Source of the DNA: Chthonomonadales bacterium
GTDB lineage: Bacteria > Armatimonadota > Chthonomonadetes > Chthonomonadales > CAJBBX01
Direction of reading: 5' to 3'
DNA: 64,000 bases
Assembly (NCBI GenBank): GCA_027459625.1
Contig: DAIDHP010000010.1
Location: forward strand, 1-64,000
The first letter of the stretch is position 1. Every line of letters begins with the position of its first letter. Positions 19,736 to 29,974 of the stretch are shown here, piece by piece. Below the pieces are notes generated by a model. That model saw only the letters and a program-made list of their open reading frames with translations, searched no databases and had not been told where the DNA came from. Both the position numbers and the translations under genes were made by a program.

Positions 19736-21538
19736 TCACTCCCCCTTCCTTCTCTCCAACTCCTCCCAACGCGCGTAAATCGCCTCCACTTGCTCCGTGG
19801 CTTGCGACAACTCCTCCCATGTGTGTTGCAATTTCTCCGCGTTCGTAGCCACTTCAGGCGATGTCAGGGATTTTTCCAAACGCTCCACCTCCGCCTCGGC
19901 TTCAAGGATGGACTCCTCCATACGTTTGAGTTCGTTTCGCTCGGAGGCGCTTAACCCGCCGACGGATCGCGGGGCGGGCTTTTTCGGCTTTTCCTCGCGT
20001 TTCACTTTTGCTTCCCGCTTCTCCGGCTCAAGCGTTCGCTGCCACTGACCGTAGTCCGCAAAGTAAGACGCTCCGCCTTTCCCGTCCAACGCCAGAAAAT
20101 CGGTGCAGACACGTTCAAGAAGGAATCGATCGTGGGTCACAAGCACAAGAGCGCCGCTGAACTCCAGCAGCGTCTCTTCCAACGCCTCTATCGACGCGAT
20201 ATCCAGATCGTTCGTGGGTTCGTCGAGGAGCAGGATATCCGCAGGCTCCAGCATCAGCTTGGCGATAAGCAATCGAGCTTGCTCGCCACCGGAAAGAAAA
20301 CTTATCGGTTGCTCCAACTGCTCCGGGGAGAAGAGGAACCGTTTCGCCCACCCCGCCACATGGATGTGAAGATTCCGATACATCACCGTTTCACCGTTCT
20401 GCGAGAGGGCGTGCCGAAGGGATTCCTCCTGGTTCAGATGCGCGCGATTTTGATCGAACGTCACCGTATGCAACTCATTCGCTCGTTTGATCGAACCGGC
20501 GTCGCGTTCCAAGCGATCGGCTAAAATCTGCAGCAGGGTGGTTTTCCCGCAACCGTTTGGACCGAGCAGTCCCAGCTTAACCCCGGGGGACAGGCGAATA
20601 TCCAGGTTTTGGAATAGGGTTTTGTCGCCAAAACGCTTGGACAAGGATTTGGCGGTGAGCAGTTCCCGGGTTTTCCTGCCGGATGAGATGAATTCGATTC
20701 CCGCGCTTTTTTCCTGAAGGTTGCGGGTGTGCACCTCGCCCAGGTCTTCCAGAAGTTGATGTGCGGATTCGATGCGTCCCTTCGCCTTGGTTGTGCGGGC
20801 CTGAGGGTTGCGGCGAAGCCACTCTATCTCCAAGCGAGCTATGCTGGAAAGAGCCTGCTCCCGATGGGATTGCATCGCGAAATACGCCTCCCTCTCCTCC
20901 AAAAATGTGCTATAGGAGCCAGCCACGCTTAGGAAACCATCGGCGTATGCGTGATTGATTTCCACGATACGCGTCGTCACGTTTTCAAGAAAATAACGAT
21001 CGTGCGTCACGATGATTGCGGCGAACGGGGATAACTTGAGGAGGTTTTCCAGCCAGATGATCCCATCAATGTCCAGATGGTTCGTCGGCTCGTCCAGTAA
21101 TAAAATATCCGGTTGGCGGATTATCTCCCTTAGAATGGCGATGCGTTTCACCCATCCTCCGGAGAGATCGCGAACAGGGGTGTCCGCTTGCGGGTAGGGA
21201 TGTCTCGCGAGAAAGAGATTCACCTCCAGTTCCCGCTCGGCGGGATCGTGCGTCGTCTCGGCGATGGCGTCAAGTAAAAGAGCCCTAGGCGTCGCTGAGT
21301 CGTCGAAGGATTCGGACTGGGTCACGTACCCCATGCGTAGTCCGCGTTTGGAGGAGAGTGTTCCATCATCCGGCGTTTCGATTCCGGCAAGGATGTTCAG
21401 CAGAGTCGATTTGCCCGCTCCGTTGGGACCGATAAGCCCGATTTTCTCCCCTTCGTTGATCCCCAAGGTGATTCCGTGAAATAGACGACGATGGCCATAC
21501 TCCTTGCTTATCGCCTGGCAACTGGTTAGAAAAGCCAT
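19736..21538 (-). CDS. ABC-F family ATPase (Uup-like) with C-terminal coiled coil
   Basis: Two ATPase domains: Walker A GPNGAGKST and GPNGCGKTT, signatures LSGGWVKR / LSGGEQAR, no TM segments. Confidence 0.92.
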   Translation of the reverse strand: MAFLTSCQAISKEYGHRRLFHGITLGINEGEKIGLIGPNGAGKSTLLNILAGIETPDDGTLSSKRGLRMGYVTQSESFDDSATPRALLLDAIAETTHDPAERELEVNLFLARHPYPQADTPVRDLSGGWVKRIAILREIIRQPDILLLDEPTNHLDIDGIIWLENLLKLSPFAAIIVTHDRYFLENVTTRIVEINHAYADGFLSVAGSYSTFLEEREAYFAMQSHREQALSSIARLEIEWLRRNPQARTTKAKGRIESAHQLLEDLGEVHTRNLQEKSAGIEFISSGRKTRELLTAKSLSKRFGDKTLFQNLDIRLSPGVKLGLLGPNGCGKTTLLQILADRLERDAGSIKRANELHTVTFDQNRAHLNQEESLRHALSQNGETVMYRNLHIHVAGWAKRFLFSPEQLEQPISFLSGGEQARLLIAKLMLEPADILLLDEPTNDLDIASIEALEETLLEFSGALVLVTHDRFLLERVCTDFLALDGKGGASYFADYGQWQRTLEPEKREAKVKREEKPKKPAPRSVGGLSASERNELKRMEESILEAEAEVERLEKSLTSPEVATNAEKLQHTWEELSQATEQVEAIYARWEELERRKGE

Positions 21539-21674
21539 TCCTTCGCTCTTGCTGACTCCCTTATGTGTTTTTGAAAGGATGATTCGTTAATGCGCCTAGG
21601 TTATTCATGCAAGCCCGCGCACTACGCTTGCAGCTCGGATTTTGAATATATTCAATGATGGGCGGGACTACGTA

Positions 21675-22142
21675 TTATCCGAATATCTCGCAATAATAAT
21701 CCCATTCGGGGTTTGTCGCCATACGTATGAACGCCACCTGACCCGCATGGTAATAATCCTCCGAAGTTAGAAAAGCCAGCGCTGCGCCGAGCTTCCTCTC
21801 CTGGCCCCAGATCAGCACCTTCTCATCCAGTTCGCTGGTACCGTAACGCTCTTTCAAATATCCGATCAATTCCGCATGAGATTGGTGTAACAGTTCGACC
21901 AACTTGCCGAAATCCCGCTCCTGCTCACGGTGAGCGTCGTAATCCGGCTCCATCCCCGAGCGCAGCCCGTCCAACGCGGAGCGGTCATCGCAGACAAGAT
22001 GCGCCAATATCTCCTTTACGGACATGCATTCAGGGTAGGGTTTCCATTCCGTCTGCTCGGCGGTGATTCCCCGCAAGTGTTTTAAGAAATGGTTTCTCGT
22101 TTGAACGAGATCGTTAATCAACTCTTCTGACGTGAACGACAT
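21675..22142 (-). CDS. DinB/DUF664-like four-helix protein
   Basis: 'RNHFLKHLRGITAEQTEWKPYPECMSVKEILAHLVCDD' DinB pattern. Confidence 0.8.
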   Translation of the reverse strand: MSFTSEELINDLVQTRNHFLKHLRGITAEQTEWKPYPECMSVKEILAHLVCDDRSALDGLRSGMEPDYDAHREQERDFGKLVELLHQSHAELIGYLKERYGTSELDEKVLIWGQERKLGAALAFLTSEDYYHAGQVAFIRMATNPEWDYYCEIFG

Positions 22143-22208
22143 GGACTTATCCTTTCTCCTCTTGGATTAATTTCATCCTTCGGGGGATATCCCTTTCGTT
22201 TGCCGCGA

Positions 22209-23165
22209 TCAGTGATAATACCCCCGGTATCTTTCCAATGCGTCGAACATGGCGCGGATATTTTCAAACGGAACCTCCGGTCCAATCTCGGCTTTCAACC
22301 ATAAACCGCCCTCCGGCGAGCCGAGTCTCTCCGTCGCCTCCCGAACATGAGCGTCAATATCCTCCGGGGTGCAGAACGGGAACATCTGCCTGTCAAGGTC
22401 CAAATCCACGCAGACCTTCCCTTTGCAGGTATCCACCAACCGATCCAGCCCGTTGGCGCGAAACTGAGGGTTGATTACATTCACACCGCACTCGATCAGA
22501 TCATCCACTATGGGAATGATATGCCCGTCGGTGTGCATGTAAACCGACAAACCCTCTGCGTGGCATTTGTTGTAAATCGCTTTGAAACAGGGCTTGATAT
22601 ATTTACGCCATTGCCTGGGACTGATCGCCAACGAGTATTGGGTGCCAAGGTCATCACCGAAATAGATGATGTCCTTGGAGTGGCGGATGTTGTTCTCCAC
22701 TTCCCCTAAGTTGTACTGAGAAACCATGTCGATTAACTCCTGCAATTCCGGTGGTTCCTCGGCGAAATCCATCATCAATTGTTCGAAACCGCGTAAATCA
22801 GCCAATCTCAGCCACATAAATCCATGGGGAATTCCAGAGCCAGGAGTGGGTGGTTCATAGGAGTGAAAAGATTCGCGTGTGGGGATGGGGTGACCTGTGA
22901 CAATCGCTTCGAACCCTTCGTTCAGATTGCTCCATACGCAACCCCAGGCGTCAACATGCGTGCCTTTTCGATAAGTCCCCCCCACGGCGTCGTAATCCCG
23001 CTGTCCCGGTACGTTCTCGCCGAATATCACAGGATGGTCCGCTGCCAGTTTGTCCAATTCCTCTCTGTGCCGCATCCAGGTGGCAGGAATAAGACCCACT
23101 GATACCGGAATATACTCTGGATTCTCAAAACGCATCGCTTTGAGGCGATCCTCTTGCATTCCCAT
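22209..23165 (-). CDS. Uroporphyrinogen decarboxylase-family protein (URO-D / methyltransferase-like)
   Basis: 'YFGDDLGTQYSLAISPRQWRKYIKPCFKAIYNKCHAEGLSVYMHTDGHI'. Start likely MGMQEDRLK (23165), not the ORF-track 23396. Confidence 0.83.
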   Translation of the reverse strand: MGMQEDRLKAMRFENPEYIPVSVGLIPATWMRHREELDKLAADHPVIFGENVPGQRDYDAVGGTYRKGTHVDAWGCVWSNLNEGFEAIVTGHPIPTRESFHSYEPPTPGSGIPHGFMWLRLADLRGFEQLMMDFAEEPPELQELIDMVSQYNLGEVENNIRHSKDIIYFGDDLGTQYSLAISPRQWRKYIKPCFKAIYNKCHAEGLSVYMHTDGHIIPIVDDLIECGVNVINPQFRANGLDRLVDTCKGKVCVDLDLDRQMFPFCTPEDIDAHVREATERLGSPEGGLWLKAEIGPEVPFENIRAMFDALERYRGYYH

Positions 23166-23442
23166 GTCCAAGCCGCTCCTTTTTATACGTGAGAATCTTG
23201 TATTCAACGGAAACTTCAATACGTCTATTTTAGCATGCATGAGAAAGGCAATTCCACGCATCCCGAATGGATACTTCATTCCGTGGGTTATGACGTTCAT
23301 ATATCTGTTCGCCTTAGGACGTAACCCGACAGTAAATGATATCATCAGATTGTCAAATTGAAGCCGCTTCAACGGTATGGTTCGAATATAATCCATGGAT
23401 AGGCGTGATTTATGGCTCGAATTGGGATTGTGATTCTGTTAT

Positions 23443-23581
23443 TGCTCAGCGAAAATGTCCGGGTTAGTTGCTCAGCGATTATGTCTGTATACTGAAAGGT
23501 ATGGACACAATCACTTTGAACGCAAAACAACAACGACGGGCGGACATACTTGCTCGTACGCTCGTGGGTCCAAAATCATGA
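23443..23581 (+). mobile_element. Remnant of IS left end: two direct TGCTCAGCG repeats plus first 26 codons of a transposase-like ORF
   Basis: TGCTCAGCGAAAATGTCCGG (23443) and TGCTCAGCGATTATGTCTGT (23469), then ATG 23501 'MDTITLNAKQQRRADILARTLVGPKS*', resembling ISNCY/IS481-like transposase N-termini. Confidence 0.55.
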
Positions 23582-23821
23582 TGAAAAGCATAAACTACGC
23601 CATGCGGAGTATATAAGCAAAATATTGCTTCCCCACTAACGGATAGAGATTGAATTAGGTCAAATTACACGGATAACACCATAGATAAACTAAAATGTGA
23701 GGGAATAATCAGGTTCATTTGGTAAGTATCCTTATTCCCCATTCAATTTTAGTTTCTTGTTCGTTTTCCGTGTCAATGAGTTAAAAAAGTCCCCGCCTGA
23801 AATAGTTGTTATGCGGTATCA

Positions 23822-23857
23822 TTTATCAGGCGCTATCGGCAAATATCGCCTGATAAA
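23822..23857. repeat. Perfect 11-bp inverted repeat TTTATCAGGCG-N14-CGCCTGATAAA
   Basis: Direct inspection; immediately upstream of the GH76-like CDS. Confidence 0.85.
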
Positions 23858-23860
23858 GCG

Positions 23861-25000
23861 TTGAAGGAGGAGATGCAATTGCGCATAGGCTTAATGACTT
23901 GTCTGATATTGGGAATGATGGCGGGGCAGGGGGTGGCTATGGCTCGGAACGCACCAACCGGGAACGACTTCCTGCAGTGGGCGCAGGATACGCAGAACCG
24001 TATCATCGCGGAGTTCGCCATACCCAACACGAATATCTACGCGGATAAGATCACGGTGGGGAAGCCCGCCAGCGGCCCCGCCTTTATGTGGGGATGCGGC
24101 GTACTTCTCCCTTCGTTCGTGGGCGCGGCGAAGCTGATGCCGGACACCTACATGGAGGATTTGAATCACTATTTGGAAGGATTGAAGGTCTACTGGGTCA
24201 ACTCTCGGAACGTATCCGGATTCAATGTTCTGCCGAAACCATCCCCGCCGGACCGTTATTACGACGACAACGAGTGGATGGTTATCGCCCTGGTCGGGGC
24301 TTACGAGGACAACCACAATATCCAAACGCTCCGATGGGCCGAGGACACGTTCAAATTCGTGCTCAGCGGAATGGATGACCAGTTGGGCGGCGGTATCTAC
24401 TGGCACGAGCAGAAGAGGAATTCTAAAAACACCTGTTCGAACGCCCCCGCCATCGTGGGAGCCCTGCGCCTTTACCAGGTCACCAGACAAAAGAAGTATC
24501 TGGACATAGCGCAACGGCTTTACACTTGGGTGAACGCCCATCTGCAAGACCCAAGCGGGCTTTATTACGATAACATTAAGCTGAACGGTACTGTGGAGAA
24601 AACGGAATGGTCGTACAACTCCGCACTTATGATCCGCGCGAACGCCCTTCTTTACGCCATCACCAATCAGGAATCGTATCTCAAGGAGGCTGAGCGAATC
24701 GCGACGGCGGCGGAGGCGAAATGGATCGACCCCAATACCGGTGCTTTCATCCACGACGGCGGGGTCTTCGCACATCTTCTCGCGGAATCATTCCTCTCCC
24801 TTTACAATCGGGATAAGAACCCGCATTGGCTGCAACTCGTGCAAAAGGGATTGATCTATGTTCACGCCAACTGCCGTGACTCCAATGGCAATTACACCGG
24901 CGGATGGAGCCAACCGGTCGCAGAGCCATTGAAAACAGTGAAACTGATTGACGAGGCCAGCGTCGCTCGCGCCTATTGGCTGGCGGCGGGATATCCGTAA
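23861..25000 (+). CDS. Secreted GH76-like glycoside hydrolase (alpha-1,6-mannanase-like); true start may be ATG 23873 or TTG 23879
   Basis: 'YYDDNEWMVIALVGAYE', 'LGGGIYWHEQKRNSKNTCSNAPAIVGALRLY', 'EWSYNSALMIRANALLY'. Confidence 0.8.
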   Translation: MKEEMQLRIGLMTCLILGMMAGQGVAMARNAPTGNDFLQWAQDTQNRIIAEFAIPNTNIYADKITVGKPASGPAFMWGCGVLLPSFVGAAKLMPDTYMEDLNHYLEGLKVYWVNSRNVSGFNVLPKPSPPDRYYDDNEWMVIALVGAYEDNHNIQTLRWAEDTFKFVLSGMDDQLGGGIYWHEQKRNSKNTCSNAPAIVGALRLYQVTRQKKYLDIAQRLYTWVNAHLQDPSGLYYDNIKLNGTVEKTEWSYNSALMIRANALLYAITNQESYLKEAERIATAAEAKWIDPNTGAFIHDGGVFAHLLAESFLSLYNRDKNPHWLQLVQKGLIYVHANCRDSNGNYTGGWSQPVAEPLKTVKLIDEASVARAYWLAAGYP

Positions 25001-25051
25001 TCACGCTTAATAGCTGTTCGCATCGGTGTTTCGAATACGGGCTCGATACGC

Positions 25052-27376
25052 CTAATACTCCCACAGGATCAACTGGCGCGGATTGAGCCTTATTTTATCT
25101 TCATACCGCTTTCCGGTGATGATGTCTTGAAATGATTTATCGCCTTTGGGAAGCGTCGGGAAAACCGTTTGGGTTTCGCGCATAAGATTGACGAGATATG
25201 CGTATCGTCTCCCTCCGTCCACGGTGGTGCGCCCCTCCACGCCCCATGCGGGTTCACCTCGCTCATCCAAGACGCGGATTTCACAAACGACCCCGGCTCC
25301 GCGCATCATCCTCTCAAATTGGGGATGATACCGCTGAGGAGAGGAGATATCCAGATATTCCGTCCCCTCAAGTTGATGGGACTGGCGCAACACTCCGGTA
25401 GGCTCTCTCTTGAAACAGTCCTTGCCGATGGCGCACACGGTTACTCCCTTGCCAATCGCTTCCCGCAAGCGCGGCGCCGTAGTGTCCTGAGAGTATTGCG
25501 CATTCGGTGCGACAATTAATCTCGTATCCGTATGTGCGCCACTCTCAGCCAACTGTTTCTCGGTCAGGAATCCTATGGGGACGCCAAGAAAATTCAGCGC
25601 CTCGTAGGCATCGCGTAAAACGTCGAGATAATGAACATCCTGTATCGCCGACGCTTCCGAATAGAGCAGCTTCACCTGGCGGGGCAGTTGTGCGAAGGAG
25701 GATACGGGACGGACAAAGCGGCGCAGGTTCAGATTTGTGCGCACATAACCGTGCATCATCCAGGGTTGCTGCAACGCCGACCCTTTGAACCACCCCGCCC
25801 CTTGCCCTGCAATCGAGCCATCCGCATTACGCCCCCAATACCATAGAAGGTGCGCGGACATTCCGTGCAGATGCGCCAGCCACAACGCCAATTCGATGTG
25901 CGCCTTCGCATCCTCCTCGTCGCCGGGGGCGGTGTCGTCATCGGTTACGTGAAACTCGGAGTTATGGAAGGGCTTTTCAGGCTGAAGGGATTTCAGGAAA
26001 TCCGCCGACATGCCGGCGTCCAGCCACCCGCAGATATAGGGAACGGAGCCGAAACGGCGGTTGGGGTTCGCCACATGGGATAAATCCATCAGGTCCAAGT
26101 CCCCCCCGAGCAGACTGCACGCCTTGGAGATATACTCCTGATCGATTCCGTAGGTGTGGTAGGACAGGTTCATTGTCCAACCGCGTGGTTCCACGCTGCC
26201 CATGAAGTAGGAGCCCATCATCACCTTCACATGTGTCGCCACATGCGAGTCTTTCGCGTGAAGACGATCCGATAGGTCTTTGAAATAGGCTCCAATGCGT
26301 TCATTGTTGAACGCACACCAGTCATATAGCTTTCCGCGCATCCCGGGTTGGCTGAAGTCCACATTCCCCCTCTCCCACCATATGCCGGATTTGGGGACCA
26401 GCGCCGCAGGGTGATCCTTGATTTCCTTCCAATCGCCGATGGTGACACCCCAAGCATTGCTCAATTTCTCAAGTTCGCCGTACTTGGCTCTAAGCCAATC
26501 GCGCCACAACTCCATGAGGATATCCGATGTCCCTTGGAATGCCGGTTCGTTAGCGAGGTCCACGGCGAAGAAGGAGCGATTTTTATCGTAGAGCGGGGTG
26601 AAATGATCTATGAATTCATGACGATACTTGATATCCATTGGGTCTTCCAGCACATAGTCGTCGCCATTGCCGTATCCGGGACTTCTCAGTGAGGGATATT
26701 TACCGAACATCCATTCCGGCGGCTCATCGCCTAGGAGACAATCCACCGGGATGCCCGTATTGGACATCCGCTGCATATATGCGCCATCCCCCGCAAGCCA
26801 ACCGGCGTCATCAAAAGAGCCATTCGGATTCATATTCCCGCGAAACATTCCATCCGCCAGCGTGAACCCTAATCTGTGGAAAACGGACGGATTTCTGTTC
26901 GCCAAAGTCGCATCCCAGTTCAGCCCGCAGAGGAATACCGGCTGGTTGCCGCTCCAAAACCGCCCGTTCCTCCATGTCACGCCAAGCGTTGTCCATTTGG
27001 GAATTTTGGGATAGGCGGCTTCATGATTTAGCGTCCTGTTCACGGATTTGATCTCTTCGTCTAGCATTGAGAGTATGTAGCGCATGGATAGAAGGGCTGG
27101 TTCCGCTAAATCCTTATTCTCGGCGTCGCTGCGAGAGAAACGGCAAAACAGTTCGCCTAACGCAAGGGAACTGTCCGGCATGGCGATGTCCTCTCCCCCC
27201 TCCTCGCATGCGCGTAACCGATTTCGCAGGATGTCGCATCTGTTTTCCGCCTCCGCGACGAGGCTAAGTAACTGAGTGCGGATATCCGTTGGTTGGGCGT
27301 TCAGCTTCGTGACCGCCGCAAGGGCTAATGTTTGTATTCCCTGAGTGATTAATTCCCTTCGTGTGAGGATACCCAT
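25052..27376 (-). CDS. Clan GH-A glycoside hydrolase (GH5/GH42-like) with Tat-like signal
   Basis: 'FFAVDLANEPAFQG...WLRAKYGELEKLSNAWG'; C-terminal 'VKLLYSEASAIQ...LTEKQLAESG'; N-term 'TRRELITQG'. Confidence 0.75.
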   Translation of the reverse strand: MGILTRRELITQGIQTLALAAVTKLNAQPTDIRTQLLSLVAEAENRCDILRNRLRACEEGGEDIAMPDSSLALGELFCRFSRSDAENKDLAEPALLSMRYILSMLDEEIKSVNRTLNHEAAYPKIPKWTTLGVTWRNGRFWSGNQPVFLCGLNWDATLANRNPSVFHRLGFTLADGMFRGNMNPNGSFDDAGWLAGDGAYMQRMSNTGIPVDCLLGDEPPEWMFGKYPSLRSPGYGNGDDYVLEDPMDIKYRHEFIDHFTPLYDKNRSFFAVDLANEPAFQGTSDILMELWRDWLRAKYGELEKLSNAWGVTIGDWKEIKDHPAALVPKSGIWWERGNVDFSQPGMRGKLYDWCAFNNERIGAYFKDLSDRLHAKDSHVATHVKVMMGSYFMGSVEPRGWTMNLSYHTYGIDQEYISKACSLLGGDLDLMDLSHVANPNRRFGSVPYICGWLDAGMSADFLKSLQPEKPFHNSEFHVTDDDTAPGDEEDAKAHIELALWLAHLHGMSAHLLWYWGRNADGSIAGQGAGWFKGSALQQPWMMHGYVRTNLNLRRFVRPVSSFAQLPRQVKLLYSEASAIQDVHYLDVLRDAYEALNFLGVPIGFLTEKQLAESGAHTDTRLIVAPNAQYSQDTTAPRLREAIGKGVTVCAIGKDCFKREPTGVLRQSHQLEGTEYLDISSPQRYHPQFERMMRGAGVVCEIRVLDERGEPAWGVEGRTTVDGGRRYAYLVNLMRETQTVFPTLPKGDKSFQDIITGKRYEDKIRLNPRQLILWEY

Positions 27377-27421
27377 GGCGCTCTCCGCGTTATTTGAATT
27401 ACGCATCATTAAATCAATAGA

Positions 27422-27506
27422 GGTAATTGCAAAATTCAGAAAATGAGGCTAATATCGCTCATTTCATACTCGGCGAAATACCTGAAAAGCGAATTTTGCA
27501 ATTACC
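27422..27506 (+). mobile_element. 85-bp MITE-like element, copy 2 (perfect 16-bp terminal inverted repeats)
   Basis: GGTAATTGCAAAATTC 27422-27437 and GAATTTTGCAATTACC 27491-27506; ungapped alignment to reverse complement of copy 1. Confidence 0.8.
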
Positions 27507-27970
27507 TGAATATCCCAAAACTTTGACGCTATGTATTTTATGTTCCCAACCGTTTAACTGGTGAATCTTGAATGCATTCTCTTTGAATTCATCGTGGCAT
27601 GTTTGTAATCATAATACCGGATACATATCGAGGATCGGGTGTGGCACAGGATAGAAATGCCTGTGACTGCTTGATATGATGTACGAAAATGTCGATATGT
27701 TGTTTCGTTGGAAATATCAGCGTGGACGCCCATGCGAATTAAATCCATTATTTTCACGCACCGTGTCTCAGCCGATACCCCGATAGTCCGCGTGGAAGTC
27801 CTGTGACGCCCTGAAGGATACGCTTTTATTTGAGCCTATGGATGGATTACTACAATCTGTTCGATTGGCCGGGTCCGATGATAACATAGAAAAGCTAGTG
27901 CAAATGGGCGCAACTCGTGGTAATCTGAAAATGTGGCAATTCAATCGTATTATCAACCAAAAGGCGCAGC

Positions 27971-29902
27971 ATGATGAAATTTCAGGTGAACATGCATAGG
28001 ATCACGCGCAGAGACCTATTGAAATCCGGCGCGGGGCTTGCTGCGTTCGCAGTGGTCCCATCTCTTCCACAAAGCAAGGGCTCCAAGCGCTATGTGGTAA
28101 ACAATTCGCACCCTCTGGCTTCCGATAAGAACCCTGGCGACGAGAGACTTCCTTTGAAAACGATCTCCAAGGCGGAACAGATTGCCAAACCGGGCGATAG
28201 CGTGATTGTTAAAGCCGGCGTTTACAGGGAGTTCGTCAACTTAACCAACAGCGGCGCTCCCGGCGCTCCGATCTCCTTCGTCGCAGATCCTCCAGGATCC
28301 GTTCATCTGTTGGGAACGGACATTATTACCGGTTGGATGAAAACTCAGGGCGATGCACCGATCTATCAGGTTCCATGGACTTCCATTTTCATCATTGATT
28401 GGAATAACGGGAAGCCCATACAGCATTATCCAAGTGATGCGCCTCTTTGGGGCAGGGCGGAACAGGTGTTCGTGAATGATGCCGCGCTTCACCCCGCGCT
28501 AACTCTGCAGGATCTTCAATCCGCCTGGGAGAAACACTCCGCCGCGTTGGCGAAGGGTGAAAAATCGCCCGTTCTGAATCCTCCCGTTCCTAATTTAGGA
28601 CCTCAGTTTGCGGGCATGTTCGCTGCGGACACTGCGAATAAAACGCTTTATGTCTGGTTGGCGAACGGTTCCGATCCGAACCAAAGCAAAATGGAGGCAT
28701 CCACGCGCGCCCAAACCTTCGGCACCAATCCATGGGCGAACCCCAAAGGGGTGGAGAATGTCCGCATTAGCGGTTTCCACTTTAAATACGGTGCGAGTTT
28801 CTGTCAACGCGGGGTGGTATGGCTCTACGGCAAGAACAACCTGATCGAGGATTGCGTCATCGAGGACATGGCTGGCAGCGGGGTGAACGTGAACGGTGTG
28901 ATGCGACGATGCGTCATCCGCCGTTGCGGACAGACCGGCGGTGGAGCCACAGGAGACGGTTGCCTCAACGAGGATTCGTTCTGGGAGGGCAACTGCTGGA
29001 AGCCGATCGATAGAGGCTGGGACGCAGGCGGATTTAAAACGGCGTTCTTTCGAGGGGGAAACTTTAGGAGACTTTATTTTAAGCGGAACGGCGGCCCCGG
29101 TTTGTGGTTCGACGTCAATGTGGAAAACGTGTTGATCGAGGATTGCGTTTTTCAGGAAAACGAGGGGAGCGGTCTCTTCATCGAAATAAGCAAGGGATTC
29201 ACGGTTCGCGACTGCCTCTCCTTCGGTAATAGCACAGGCGTTGTGGGTAACGATCAGGGATGGAGTTCCGGCGGCATCCAGCTTGGGGAGAGCGAAAATT
29301 GCACGCTTATCAACAACACCTGCGTCGGAAACAGCGACGGTATCACCTTCCGTGAGCAGGGCCCGCGCGGCACCCCTTCGCACTCCGGAAGAAATCTCCA
29401 GTACCATAACACGGGGCACATCGTGAAGCGTAACGTCTGCGCCTTCAATCACGGATATCAGCTCGGACTTTGGTATGACAACGACTTTTTCGGCTGGCAT
29501 CCGTTTGAACAGAAGGAGTTTCACAACGATTTGAAAGCCTTCGATGCCTATCTGAAGACGGTTCCAGAGAAAATATTCGATCCGACCAAACAAAACATCG
29601 TTATCGACGACAATATCTACTTCTCCCCCGCAGCCGACAAGCCGTTGATCCTTTACGGCGTCCCATGGCGTCCGAAGCACAAGGAGTTCAATACGCTGAA
29701 AGCGTTCTCCGATTACACCGGCTTTGACAAGAACAGTATCACGGTGAATCCGGAACTGGCCAATCGAAAAAAGAATGATTTTCGCTTCCGACAAGGAAGC
29801 ATCGCATATCGACGCAAAGCCGGCTGGCTTCAAGCACCTACTGAAATATCCGCTTGGATGAAGGGAAAATTGCCCCACTGGATGAGTTCATACCTAAAAT
29901 AA
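27971..29902 (+). CDS. Right-handed parallel beta-helix repeat protein (PbH1) with Tat-like signal
   Basis: 'ITRRDLLKSGAGLAAFAVV'; repeated 'NVLIEDCVFQENEGSGLFIE', 'GGIQLGESENCTLINNTCVGNSDGI'. Confidence 0.85.
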   Translation: MMKFQVNMHRITRRDLLKSGAGLAAFAVVPSLPQSKGSKRYVVNNSHPLASDKNPGDERLPLKTISKAEQIAKPGDSVIVKAGVYREFVNLTNSGAPGAPISFVADPPGSVHLLGTDIITGWMKTQGDAPIYQVPWTSIFIIDWNNGKPIQHYPSDAPLWGRAEQVFVNDAALHPALTLQDLQSAWEKHSAALAKGEKSPVLNPPVPNLGPQFAGMFAADTANKTLYVWLANGSDPNQSKMEASTRAQTFGTNPWANPKGVENVRISGFHFKYGASFCQRGVVWLYGKNNLIEDCVIEDMAGSGVNVNGVMRRCVIRRCGQTGGGATGDGCLNEDSFWEGNCWKPIDRGWDAGGFKTAFFRGGNFRRLYFKRNGGPGLWFDVNVENVLIEDCVFQENEGSGLFIEISKGFTVRDCLSFGNSTGVVGNDQGWSSGGIQLGESENCTLINNTCVGNSDGITFREQGPRGTPSHSGRNLQYHNTGHIVKRNVCAFNHGYQLGLWYDNDFFGWHPFEQKEFHNDLKAFDAYLKTVPEKIFDPTKQNIVIDDNIYFSPAADKPLILYGVPWRPKHKEFNTLKAFSDYTGFDKNSITVNPELANRKKNDFRFRQGSIAYRRKAGWLQAPTEISAWMKGKLPHWMSSYLK

Positions 29903-29974
29903 CTCAAAGAAATCGGACGGATGATATGCACGATAGTCGCTGCAATCCATCCATTTATCCCATCGGAGTGGAAC

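Noticed and set aside
27554-27956. Small ORFs (67 and 62 aa) between the MITE copy and the beta-helix gene
   Set aside because: No domain, no convincing SD, irregular composition; treated as intergenic.
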